A stretch of DNA of 64,000 nucleotides from Mesorhizobium tamadayense (GTDB lineage Bacteria; Pseudomonadota; Alphaproteobacteria; Rhizobiales; Rhizobiaceae), in the NCBI RefSeq assembly GCF_003863365.1, contig NZ_RQXT01000002.1:264236-328235 (forward strand). The letters run 5' to 3'. Each line of letters starts with the position of its first letter. The stretch's first letter is position 1. The notes beneath the pieces are model-generated. The model did not search any database, was not told where the DNA came from, and saw only the letters and a program-made list of their open reading frames with translations. The position numbers were made by a program, and so were the translations under genes. This document shows positions 9,296 through 17,476 of this stretch, piece after piece.

Positions 9296-10177
9296 ATGAC
9301 CCGCGTCAACACAGAACAGATCGCCGCCTCACCGGAGGCGGTGGCCGCGAGCCTTGCCGCCTCGCGCTACCTGGCGGACGACAGCCTCGCCACCGCGATC
9401 TTCCTGGCGATACGATTGGGCAAGCCGCTGCTGCTCGAAGGCGCGCCGGGCGTCGGCAAGACCGAAGCCGCCAAGGCGGTCGCCGAATTGCTCGGCCGCG
9501 AGTTGGTGCGGCTGCAATGCTACGAGGGCATCGACGCCGCGCATGCGCTCTACGAGTGGAACTACCAGCGCCAGCTGCTAGCCATCCGCCATGCCGGCGA
9601 GCACGAGATCGACATCTATGACGACCGTTTTTTGATCGCCCGTCCGCTGCTACAGGTTTTGCGCGCGCCGGACCGGCGCGTGCTTCTGGTCGACGAGATC
9701 GACCGTTCCGACCATGAGTTCGAAGCGCTGCTGCTCGAATTCCTCTCCGACTTCCAGATCAGCATTCCGGAACGCGGCACGATCCGCGCCGCAACGCAGC
9801 CCATCGTCATCCTGACCTCGAACCGCACCCGCGAGCTGGCCGAGGCGCTGCGCCGGCGCTGCGTCTACCACTGGATCGGCTATCCCGATGCCGCGCGCGA
9901 GGCCGAGATCATCATGCTGCGCGCGGGCGACGTGGCGGAAGCCACCGCGCGCGCGGTGGCGAATGCCGTGCAGGAAATCCGCGCCCGCCCGCTGGCGAAG
10001 CCGCCGGGCATCGCCGAAGCCGTCGAATGGGCGAATGCCGCGACCATCCTCGAAAAGGGAGGCAGCCCATGGCCGGAAGCCTTCCGCCGCGCCATCGGCG
10101 TGCTGATCAAGGACGAGGAGGACCTGTCCTCGATCGCGCCGGAGCTGGGGAGGATTGTCGAGGAGGCATTGGCGTGA
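9296..10177 (+). CDS. MoxR/CoxD-type AAA+ ATPase (Mo-hydroxylase maturation)
   Basis: 293-residue AAA+ ATPase with Walker A EGAPGVGKTEAAK (about residues 43-55) and Walker B VLLVDEIDRSDHEFEALLLE (about 129-148). In CO dehydrogenase operons the homologue CoxD, together with a VWA protein, helps insert or sulfurate the active-site metal. Here it overlaps the VWA gene by one base (TGATG) and lies 7 bp after the Mo subunit, so a maturation role is strongly suggested by context. Confidence 0.88.
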   Translation: MTRVNTEQIAASPEAVAASLAASRYLADDSLATAIFLAIRLGKPLLLEGAPGVGKTEAAKAVAELLGRELVRLQCYEGIDAAHALYEWNYQRQLLAIRHAGEHEIDIYDDRFLIARPLLQVLRAPDRRVLLVDEIDRSDHEFEALLLEFLSDFQISIPERGTIRAATQPIVILTSNRTRELAEALRRRCVYHWIGYPDAAREAEIIMLRAGDVAEATARAVANAVQEIRARPLAKPPGIAEAVEWANAATILEKGGSPWPEAFRRAIGVLIKDEEDLSSIAPELGRIVEEALA

Positions 10178-11439
10178 TGCGTGATCTCAACAATCCCTTC
10201 TCCCCGTTCACGGGGAGAAGGTGCCCCGAAGGGGCGGATGAGGGGCAGCGCCATACTGGGCAAAGCTTGGCGCCGCCCCGCCTCCCGGCATCCTCTCCCC
10301 GTGGACGGGGAGAGGAGAGCTTGCCCCGCGCCGCCGCGCCCTTTCTCGCCTTCGCCAGGCTGCTGCGCCGGCACGGCTTTGCCATCGCGCCGGAGCAAGT
10401 GACCGCCTTCATGCAGGCGGTGACGCTGCTTGGGCCGCGCTCGATGAACGACATCCGCGAAGCGGCGCTTGCGACGCTCGCGCCCCCGCCGGATCGCCGC
10501 GGCGAATTCGAGGCGCATTTCCAAGGCTTTTTCTATGGCGGCGCCAAGCCTTCGGTCGAAGGCGAAGAGGATGATGAGATCCGCGTCAAGGATGATCGCG
10601 GGACGCGTGAAGAAGAAAGCCAGGCCGTTCGCCAGGAGAAAGGCGGCGAGCTGTCCTCGGCGCTCGAGCAACTGAGCAGTCGCGATTTCCGGCAAGACAC
10701 CGATGGCCTTAGTTCATTCCGCCGCCGGCTGGCGTCCGCCCTGCCCGCCCGCCGCTCCTTCCGCACCGCGCGCACCCGCTCGCGAGGCACGCTCGACCTC
10801 AGGCGCTCGCTCAGCGAAATCGTCAGCGCCGATGGCGACATTCCCTCGCCGCTGCTGCGCCGCCGGCAGACCGTGCCGCGCAAGCTCCTGCTGCTCATCG
10901 ATGTTTCCGGCTCTATGAAGCTGCACACTGCCGACTACCTCAAGCTGGCGCATGCTGCAGTGCAAGGCGCCGACCGTGCCGAAATCTTCACCTTCGGCAC
11001 CCGGCTCACCCGCATCACCTCGGCGCTGCGCGTCCGTAATCGCGACCAGGCGCTGGCCCGCGCGGCAGCCCTGGTCGACGACTGGGACGGCGGCACCCGC
11101 ATGGGGCCGGCGCTGCTTGCCTTTCTCTCGGTGCCGCGCTTCTCGGCCTTCGCGCGCGGCGCGGCGGTGGTGATCCTGTCGGATGCGCTGGAACGCGGCG
11201 ACCATTCCGACCTCGAAACCGCGATGCGCCGCCTCAGCGCCCGCGCCTTCCGGCTGTCGCTGGCGACGCCGCTCGCCGGCGACCCGCGCTTCCGGCCGGC
11301 AACGACGGCACTGCGTGCCATCCTGCCGGTGCTCGACGACCTGGTCGACGGTTCGTCGGCGAGGAGTCTCTCTGATTTCATTCTGTCGCTCGCCCGCCCC
11401 GCTCCGGCGGCCGAAACCATCTGGAAAAGGGTAGCGTGA
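10177..11439 (+). CDS. VWA-domain CoxE-like maturation protein carrying a repeat-derived insert
   Basis: 420-residue protein with a von Willebrand A domain: the MIDAS motif DVSGSMK (about residues 245-251), FGTRLTRIT and LSDALERGD. CoxE-like partners of MoxR ATPases share this layout. The start ATG at 10177 overlaps the stop of the AAA gene. Residues 7-46 (TGRRCPEGADEG, SSPRGRGEE) are encoded by the palindromic repeat at 10195-10315 and look like an in-frame insertion; recognisable protein resumes at APFLAFARLLRRHGFAI. The insert precedes the conserved domain, so function is probably retained. Confidence 0.85.
   Translation: MRDLNNPFSPFTGRRCPEGADEGQRHTGQSLAPPRLPASSPRGRGEESLPRAAAPFLAFARLLRRHGFAIAPEQVTAFMQAVTLLGPRSMNDIREAALATLAPPPDRRGEFEAHFQGFFYGGAKPSVEGEEDDEIRVKDDRGTREEESQAVRQEKGGELSSALEQLSSRDFRQDTDGLSSFRRRLASALPARRSFRTARTRSRGTLDLRRSLSEIVSADGDIPSPLLRRRQTVPRKLLLLIDVSGSMKLHTADYLKLAHAAVQGADRAEIFTFGTRLTRITSALRVRNRDQALARAAALVDDWDGGTRMGPALLAFLSVPRFSAFARGAAVVILSDALERGDHSDLETAMRRLSARAFRLSLATPLAGDPRFRPATTALRAILPVLDDLVDGSSARSLSDFILSLARPAPAAETIWKRVA
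10195..10315. repeat. RIME-like mosaic palindromic repeat inside the VWA coding sequence
   Basis: 121 bp made of two hairpins: CTTCTCCCCG/CGGGGAGAAG (10198-10221) and CCTCTCCCCG/CGGGGAGAGG (10292-10315). They flank a GCCCCGAAGGGGC hairpin and a GGCAGCGCC/GGCGCCGCC pair. This is the organisation of the rhizobial intergenic mosaic elements (RIME class, from memory). Such elements are normally intergenic; here the whole element is in frame with no stop, six codons after the ATG. Confidence 0.75.
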
Positions 11440-12326
11440 TGCAGAAAGTGATCGACGCGCATTTCCACATCTGGCGCCAGCAGGACCAGCCCTGGCTGGT
11501 CGGGCCGATGGTGCCGCGCATCTTCGGCCACTACGAGCCGATCCGCCGCGACTATCCGATCGGCGAGTTTCTCGACGACCAGAAAGGCTCCGGCGTCGAG
11601 AAGGCGGTCTATGTCCAGACCAACTGGGCCAAGGAGGATTTCGAGAAGGAAGTCGCTTTCCTGCAGAAGACGGCGGAAGAGACCGGCTGGCCGCACGCCA
11701 TCGTCGGCTATGCCGACATGACGGTCGACGACGTCCGGCCGCAGATCGACCGGCTGATGAAATACAAGCTGCTGCGCGGCGTGCGCGTGCAGCTGCACTG
11801 GCATGAGACCCCCGCCTTCCGCTTCGCCGCTTCGGCCGACCAGGTGATCGATCCCAAGGTGCGGGCCAATGTGGCGCGGCTGAGGGATTACGGCCTGTCC
11901 TTCGACCTGCAGCTCTTCCCGGCGCAGATGAAGGACGGCCTGACGCTGGTCGGCGAGAACCCCGAAACCAATTTCATCCTCACCCACGCCGGCATGCTGA
12001 CCGGCATGGAACCGGAAACGACCGAGGCATGGAAGGCCGGCCTGCGCACGCTCTCGGCGGCGCCCAATTTCTACGCCAAGCTGTCGGGGCTCGGCACTTT
12101 CGTGCACCGCAACGACCCGGCATTGATCGCCTACATCATCGACAACGCGATCGATATCCTCGGCAGCGACCATCTGATGTTCGGCTCGAACTTCCCGATC
12201 GAGAAGCTCTGGACCAGCCACGCCGAGCTGATCAAGGCGCACCGCGCGGCGGTGGCGAGGCACGGACCTGCGGCGGAGGCGGACATCCTCTGGAATACCG
12301 CAGAGCGTGTTTACCGGCCGGTTTGA
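11439..12326 (+). CDS. Amidohydrolase-2 family metal-dependent hydrolase
   Basis: 295-residue TIM-barrel hydrolase (PF04909 type): the metal-binding DAHFHIW at the N-terminus, ILTHAGM near residue 180 and GSDHLMFGSNFP near 245. Relatives hydrolyse lactones, lactams or decarboxylate aromatic acids. It starts with ATG in TGATG overlap with the VWA stop; an in-frame GTG lies one codon earlier. As last gene of the tight Mo-hydroxylase run, it may open a ring hydroxylated by that enzyme (inference). Confidence 0.85.
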   Translation: MQKVIDAHFHIWRQQDQPWLVGPMVPRIFGHYEPIRRDYPIGEFLDDQKGSGVEKAVYVQTNWAKEDFEKEVAFLQKTAEETGWPHAIVGYADMTVDDVRPQIDRLMKYKLLRGVRVQLHWHETPAFRFAASADQVIDPKVRANVARLRDYGLSFDLQLFPAQMKDGLTLVGENPETNFILTHAGMLTGMEPETTEAWKAGLRTLSAAPNFYAKLSGLGTFVHRNDPALIAYIIDNAIDILGSDHLMFGSNFPIEKLWTSHAELIKAHRAAVARHGPAAEADILWNTAERVYRPV

Positions 12327-12363
12327 CGGGCGCTCGCCAACAAGCCGCCTCATCAGAGTGCGA

Positions 12364-12396
12364 TATTCCGCTCATATTGACCATTAGAGCGGAATA
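12364..12396. promoter_or_regulatory. Inverted repeat, probable operator/promoter before the cyclodeaminase gene
   Basis: Perfect 10-bp arms TATTCCGCTC (12364-12373) and GAGCGGAATA (12387-12396) with a 13-bp spacer lie 38 bp after the amidohydrolase stop, in a 284-bp gap before 12611. The TTCCGC/GCGGAA half-sites resemble IclR-family operators. No IclR gene is adjacent (the nearest is at 38688). The remainder of 12327-12610 has no supportable gene. Confidence 0.5.
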
Positions 12397-12610
12397 CCGC
12401 TTGATTTCCAAATACCCTAACGGACGATCAGCGCCGAGCCTGGCGCGCCGCTATCGGCATGGGCTGGGACACGGCCTCGTTGTCGGAAATTCTGGTCATG
12501 ACGCGCTGGTTGAACAGCATAAGGCGGAACCAGTCTAGAGCTTATCCAACAAACTTCCGTGTCGCCTCGCCGCCTGTTATGGATGAGCGCGGGCCGGCCG
12601 AGGGAAATGC

Positions 12611-13612
12611 ATGAAGCCCATCTATATCGACTACCTCAACGCCCTCGATATCGAGGCGCTGGCGATGACCGACGCCGAGATCATCGGCGCCGTCGAGGCT
12701 GGGCTTATCGCGCAAGGCAACGGCCAGACGGTGATCGAGCCGCGCGTCCATCTTGAGCCCGACCCGTCCTTCCACGGCCACTTCAACGTGCTACGCGGCT
12801 ATGTGGCGCCGCTCGATGCGGCCGGCGTGAAGATCGTCGGCGACTACGTCGACAACTACCTGCACGGCCTGCCGTCCGAATTCGGCATCCTCAACCTCTT
12901 CGATCCGCGCACCGGGACGCCGCGCGCCATCCTCGACGCCACCGTCATCACCGACATGCGCACCGGCGCGGTGACCGCCATCGGCGCGAAACATCTGGCG
13001 AAAAAATCGTCGAAGGTGCTCGGCCATATCGGCACGCGCGGCACCGCCTACTGGAACGTGCGCCTCCTCGATCACCTCTTCGACTTCGACGAGATCCGCG
13101 TCCATTCGCGCCGGCCGGAAAGCCGCAACGCTTTCGCCGCGAAGCTGGCTGCCGACCTCGGCAAGCCGGTCATGGCCGCGGCCGACTGGAAGAGCTGCGT
13201 CGAAGGCGCCGACATCGTCGTCGAGGCCTCGCGGCTGCCGGAACCGCAGCCGCTGCTCAAGACCGAATGGATCAAGCGGGGCGCGCTGGTGGTGCCTTAT
13301 GGCACGATGAGCGCGGTGGAGCTTTCGCTCACCGACATCATGCAAAAGATCGTCGTCGACGACTGGGGGCAGTGCAAGGGCGGCAAGTTCGGCTCGCTGC
13401 GCGCCCATGTCGAGACAGGACGGCTGAGCGAGGCGACGCTGCATGCCGAGCTCGGCCAGATCGCGGCCGGCGTCAAAGCGGGCCGGCAAAGCGACGGCGA
13501 GACGATCCTGTTCTGGCACCGCGGCCTCTCGCTTTCCGATATCGCGCTGGGCACGGCGATGCTGGCCAAGGCCGCGGAACAAGGCGTCGGCCAGAGGCTG
13601 CGCTTCGCATGA
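12611..13612 (+). CDS. Ornithine cyclodeaminase/mu-crystallin family protein
   Basis: 333-residue NAD(P)-dependent enzyme. The N-terminal substrate domain contains HFNVLRGYVAPL and DATVITDMRTGAVTA; the Rossmann nucleotide motif is GHIGTRGTAYW at about residues 139-149. Family members deaminate-cyclise ornithine, reduce cyclic imines or oxidise amino acids; which applies here is unknown. It overlaps the HAL-like gene by four bases (ATGA), implying one substrate for the pair. ATG 12611 follows GAGGGAAATGC. Confidence 0.85.
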   Translation: MKPIYIDYLNALDIEALAMTDAEIIGAVEAGLIAQGNGQTVIEPRVHLEPDPSFHGHFNVLRGYVAPLDAAGVKIVGDYVDNYLHGLPSEFGILNLFDPRTGTPRAILDATVITDMRTGAVTAIGAKHLAKKSSKVLGHIGTRGTAYWNVRLLDHLFDFDEIRVHSRRPESRNAFAAKLAADLGKPVMAAADWKSCVEGADIVVEASRLPEPQPLLKTEWIKRGALVVPYGTMSAVELSLTDIMQKIVVDDWGQCKGGKFGSLRAHVETGRLSEATLHAELGQIAAGVKAGRQSDGETILFWHRGLSLSDIALGTAMLAKAAEQGVGQRLRFA

Positions 13613-15085
13613 GCCCGCTCGTTCTCACCGGCGCCGGCGTCAGCATCGAGGATGTGGCGGCCGTCGCGCGCGATGCATGCAAGATCGAGGTCACGCCCAC
13701 GGTCGTCGAGCGGCTGGGCAAGGCGCGCAAGGTGCTCGACGAGGCTGCCGCTGGCGGCCAGCAGATCTACGGGCTGAACACCGGCTTGGGCGCCAATCTC
13801 GGCACGGCTGTCGAAGGCGATGCCGGCGCCTTCCAGCGCCAGCTTCTCGACGGCCGCGGCGCCGCGGTGGGAAACGCATTGCCTGCCCAGCTCGTGCGCG
13901 CGGCAATGTTCGCCCGCATCGCCATGCTTTCAGCCGGCGGCTCCGGCCTGTCGCCGCATGTCTTCGCCGCGCTCGTCGATCTGCTCAACGCCGGCGTCCA
14001 TCCGGTCATGCCTTCGCTCGGCTCGATCGGCGCCGGCGACCTGGTGCTGATGACGGCGATCGCCCATACGCTGATCGGCGAAGGCGACGCCGACTATCAG
14101 AGCAGGCGCATGCCTTCGGGCGCTGACGATGGCGCGCCTCGCCCCGGTCCGCCTGGCGCCGAAGGACGGCCTGTCGCTGATCAACGCCTCGGCTGTTTCC
14201 ACCGGGGCGGGTGCGCTGGCGCTGGTTGACGCGCTGTCAGCGCTCGAACAGCAGCAGCAGGCCGGTGCATTGACTATGGAGGCCCTCGGCGCCAACCGCG
14301 CCATCCTCGATCCGCGCCAACACCAGGCGCGGCCCGCGGCCTGCCAGCAGGTTGCGGCCAAGGCGCTGCGCGAGTTGCTCGCCCGTGACAACCAGCTTGC
14401 GCCGACCACCATCCAGGATCCGCTGTCGATCCGCTGCATGCCCTCGATCCACGGCGCGCTGATCCAGGCGATCGACCATGCGCGGCTCGCCGTCGAGATC
14501 GAGCTCAACGCCGCCGCCGACAACCCGCTGGTGCTCGTTGATGACGTGCAGGTTTTGTCGACCGGCAATTTCCACACCGCCTCGCTGGCTCTGGCCTTCG
14601 AGACGCTGGGCCTGGCGATCGCTCAATGCGCGGCGGCCTCCGCCGCCCGCTTCATCCAGCTCACCGGTTCAACCCGCCACGGCCTGCCGAAATATCTGTC
14701 ACCGATCGGCGGCGCCTCCGCCGGCTTCGTGCCGCTGCAGAAGACGGTGACGGCGATGCTGGCCGCCATCCGCCACAAGGCCAATCCTGTGATGCTCGAC
14801 TTCCTGCCCGTGTCCGAGGGCGTCGAGGATCACGCCACACAGACGCCGCTTGCCGTCGCCAAATGCGCCGAGATGATCGCGCTGTGGCGGCGCCTGATCG
14901 CTTTCGAGCTGATGGCGGCGGCACAGGCCGTCGATTTGCGCGAAGGCCTCACGCTGGCGCCGGCGACCGGCGTGATTCACGCGGCTGTGCGCACGCATGT
15001 GCCGACGCTCAAGGAAGACCGGCCGCTCGGCCCCAATGCCGACGCGCTCCACGCCGTGCTCGCCGATGGGACCTGGCGGGCCTAA
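13609..15085 (+). pseudogene. HAL/PAL-family ammonia-lyase-like gene, frameshifted and lacking the MIO serine
   Basis: Two overlapping frames together give a 491-residue aromatic amino acid lyase homologue. Frame one (13609 to about 14118) has YGLNTGLGANLG and the expected MIO loop. Frame two continues from about 14117 with ALTMARLAPVRLAPKDG, LINASAVSTGAGAL and LTGSTRHGLPKYLSPIGG. One extra G in the GGG at 14117-14119 explains the switch. Independently, the cofactor triad A-S-G reads A142-G143 (SIGAGDL, 14023-14043); the serine codon is missing, so no MIO can form in the usual way. It is either a decaying gene or, if the indel is a sequencing error, a non-MIO subfamily. The size matches true HAL (about 510). 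Confidence 0.8.
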
Positions 15086-15106
15086 CGGCGGGCCAACGCT
15101 GCTCTT

Positions 15107-15910
15107 TCAGACCTTTCCGTCCACCTTCTTCATGAAGAGGGTGAGCTCGTCGGGATCCATATGCACGACATGCCTGTCTTCCGGATAGGCGCCGCTGTTG
15201 ACGTCGGCGACGTATTCGGAAAACGCCGCGATGCGTTCCTGCTGCAGCCGGTCGTATTCGGCGGCGAAGTTGCGATAGACTTTTGAATGCCGAGGCATGT
15301 GACCGCGATTGGTGCCGAGGATATCTTCGGCAAACAGATATTGGGCATCGCAGCCCGTGCCCGCGCCCATCGACAGCATGATCAGCGAGGTGCGCTCGGA
15401 GATCGCCTTCGCCACCTCGACCGGCACCACCTCTATCTCGGCGCCGATCGCGCCTGCCGACTCCAGCTGCTTCACCGCCTCGAACACTTGCATGGCAGTG
15501 TCGGCGGTCTTGCCGACAGCCTTGAAACCGCCGGTCCAGGTCGCGCGGGAAGGAATGAGCCCGACATGACCGATGACGGGAATAGCATCATCGGCCATGC
15601 GCTTGATGGTGGCATAGCCGGCGCTGCAATAGACCGCGTCGGCGCCGGCCTTGTAGAGCCGGAACGACCAGCGGACAAAATCGTCCGCGGTGCCGATCTC
15701 GAAGAAATTGTCGCCCGGCATGGTGAAGAGGCTGGGTGCTGCATCGCGGTATTGCGGATTGAGCACCAGTTCCGGCGGCACCGAGACGATGTCGATGCCG
15801 GCGCGCTCGGCGGCTTCCGCTTCTTCCAGCGTCAGCACGCGCAGCATGGTCAGCTGCCGCTTGCCCTTCATGGCGCGCAGATCGGCTACGGTCGGTCTCT
15901 TTCGGCTCAT
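15107..15910 (-). CDS. PanB-like (ketopantoate hydroxymethyltransferase superfamily) protein
   Basis: 267-residue TIM barrel of the PanB/ICL superfamily. PanB landmarks are kept in the second half: VIGHVGLIPS, GGFKAVGKT, the catalytic-Glu region EIEVVPVEVAK and MGAGTGCDAQYLFAEDILG. The first half departs from PanB: the metal ligand motif VGDSLG reads SVPPELVL, and the KIEGG strand reads AVYCSAGY. It is therefore probably not a pantothenate enzyme but a C-C bond transferase or lyase for another oxo acid. Last gene of the Moc-like run; ATG 15910. It converges with the HAL-like gene, leaving 21 bp. Confidence 0.8.
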   Translation of the reverse strand: MSRKRPTVADLRAMKGKRQLTMLRVLTLEEAEAAERAGIDIVSVPPELVLNPQYRDAAPSLFTMPGDNFFEIGTADDFVRWSFRLYKAGADAVYCSAGYATIKRMADDAIPVIGHVGLIPSRATWTGGFKAVGKTADTAMQVFEAVKQLESAGAIGAEIEVVPVEVAKAISERTSLIMLSMGAGTGCDAQYLFAEDILGTNRGHMPRHSKVYRNFAAEYDRLQQERIAAFSEYVADVNSGAYPEDRHVVHMDPDELTLFMKKVDGKV

Positions 15911-15942
15911 CGGTACATCCCTGTGGTTTTGGCTGAGCGCTT

Positions 15943-16257
15943 TCAGCCGATATCGATCATCACCTTGCCGGCTTCGACCTTGACCGGATAGGTCTTGAGG
16001 TTGACACAGACCGGCGCGCCCTTGGCCTGGCCGGTCTTGTAGTTGAAGCGGCCATTGTGCTTGGGGCATTCGATGATGTCGTCCATGACCAGCCCATCGG
16101 CCAGATGCGCCTGCTCATGCGTGCAGAACCCGTCCGTGGCGAAGAACTCGTCGTCCGGCGAGCGGTAGATCGCGAAGGTGCGGCCGCCATGGTCGAAGCG
16201 GATCACATCCTCCTCATCCACATCGTCCACAGCGCACGCTTCGACCCAATCCGCCAT
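15943..16257 (-). CDS. mocE: Rieske 2Fe-2S ferredoxin, MocE-like
   Basis: 104-residue soluble Rieske ferredoxin. Cluster ligands Cys45/His47 (CTH) and Cys64/His67 (CPKH) are present with correct spacing. It would pass electrons to the adjacent membrane oxygenase. Rhizobial mocE encodes such a ferredoxin beside mocD in rhizopine catabolism; the pairing and order here match, but the function is inferred by analogy. No ferredoxin reductase (MocF) is seen in the window. Confidence 0.85.
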   Translation of the reverse strand: MADWVEACAVDDVDEEDVIRFDHGGRTFAIYRSPDDEFFATDGFCTHEQAHLADGLVMDDIIECPKHNGRFNYKTGQAKGAPVCVNLKTYPVKVEAGKVMIDIG

Positions 16258-16305
16258 CTGCTTTCTCCTGACCGGTTCGTGCCGCTGCTACGCGGCGCAC
16301 AAACC

Positions 16306-17400
16306 CTATTCCGCGGCAGCCGCCGTCATGTCGACCTCGTGGAACTCGCCGCGATAAGGCTTGGCCGTCGGCGGCAGTTCCCGCTTGAGGTAGTAGTCCT
16401 CATATTTCAGCTGCCTGAGCAGCACCGGCCAGACTTCGCGATAGGCATGCCATATCGACGGATTCGGTTCCGGCAGGTCATGCTTGATCAACTCATGCAG
16501 CTTCGGCAGCGCGTGATAGGGCACCATCGGGAACATGTGGTGCTCCACGTGGTAGTTCATGTTCCAGTAGATGAACCGGCTGATCGGGTTCATGTAGACA
16601 GTGCGCGTGTTGAGCCGGTGGTCGGTGACGTTGTCGGCGAGCCCGATATGCTGCAGCAGGCCGGTCATCACCATGTGCCAGGTGCCGTAGAGACGCGGCA
16701 GGCCGATCAGCACCAGCGGTATCCATGACCCAAGCGCGATCGCGACAGCGATCGTCGCGGCATACACGACCATGTGCCAGCGCGCCGCCACAACCGCCTT
16801 CCCGTACTCCATCTCCGGGATATAGCTCTTCTCGTCGTCTGACAGCTTGCCGAAGGCCTGGCGCACCAGCGTCGGCAGCGAATAGCGGAAGTCGAGGATG
16901 CCGGTGAAGGCCAATGCCGCCTTGATGAGGTCCGGCGGCCGCATGACGGCGATCTCGGCATCGCGGCCGACGATGATGGTGTCGGTGTGGTGGCGCGCAT
17001 GGCTCCAGCGCCATTGCACGGGATTGCGCATCAGCATGAAGGAGGCGATGTGGTAGACGACATCGCTCATCCAGCGTGTGCGAAACGCCGTGCCGTGGCC
17101 GCATTCGTGCCAGCGCGAGTCGCTCGACGAGCCGTAGAGCACGCCATAGACGAACAGGAACGGCACGACCCACCACGTGCCCCAGAACCAGATGATGCCG
17201 GCAGCTGAGCCCAGGATCGCGACGATCCAGATGATGGTGTCGCGGATCGCCGGCCCGTCGGAACGCTGCATCAGTTCTTTCATGGTCTTGCGCGGCACGT
17301 CGGTGTGATACCACTCGGCCGAGGCAAGCCCGGTCTCGATCGCGAGCCGAGTGCTTTCGCCGACAAGGCTGTAATCGCGCTTCTTTGCCGTCGTCGTCAC
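16306..17400 (-). CDS. mocD: Membrane fatty-acid-desaturase-fold di-iron oxygenase, MocD-like
   Basis: 364-residue integral membrane oxygenase. Three histidine boxes are intact: HECGHGTAF, HARHHTDT and HVEHHMFP, coordinating a di-iron centre, with hydrophobic segments between. MocD of rhizobia belongs to this family and acts with MocE in removing the O-methyl group of rhizopine (literature). The start is GTG at 17400 with GGAGG five bases upstream; the longer TTG frame to 17412 would put the ribosome site inside the gene. It lies 48 bp before the ferredoxin gene. Confidence 0.85.
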   Translation of the reverse strand: MTTTAKKRDYSLVGESTRLAIETGLASAEWYHTDVPRKTMKELMQRSDGPAIRDTIIWIVAILGSAAGIIWFWGTWWVVPFLFVYGVLYGSSSDSRWHECGHGTAFRTRWMSDVVYHIASFMLMRNPVQWRWSHARHHTDTIIVGRDAEIAVMRPPDLIKAALAFTGILDFRYSLPTLVRQAFGKLSDDEKSYIPEMEYGKAVVAARWHMVVYAATIAVAIALGSWIPLVLIGLPRLYGTWHMVMTGLLQHIGLADNVTDHRLNTRTVYMNPISRFIYWNMNYHVEHHMFPMVPYHALPKLHELIKHDLPEPNPSIWHAYREVWPVLLRQLKYEDYYLKRELPPTAKPYRGEFHEVDMTAAAAE

Positions 17401-17476
17401 ATTTGCCTCCAATCTTCGCGCACCGCTGGCAATCCGGTCCGCCGGCCGGAGGGCTCGCTATGGATAATTGTCGCGC

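Noticed and set aside
12029..12538. A 169-codon open frame spanning the amidohydrolase 3' end and the gap
   Set aside because: Out of frame with the amidohydrolase, no homology I can recognise and no ribosome site.
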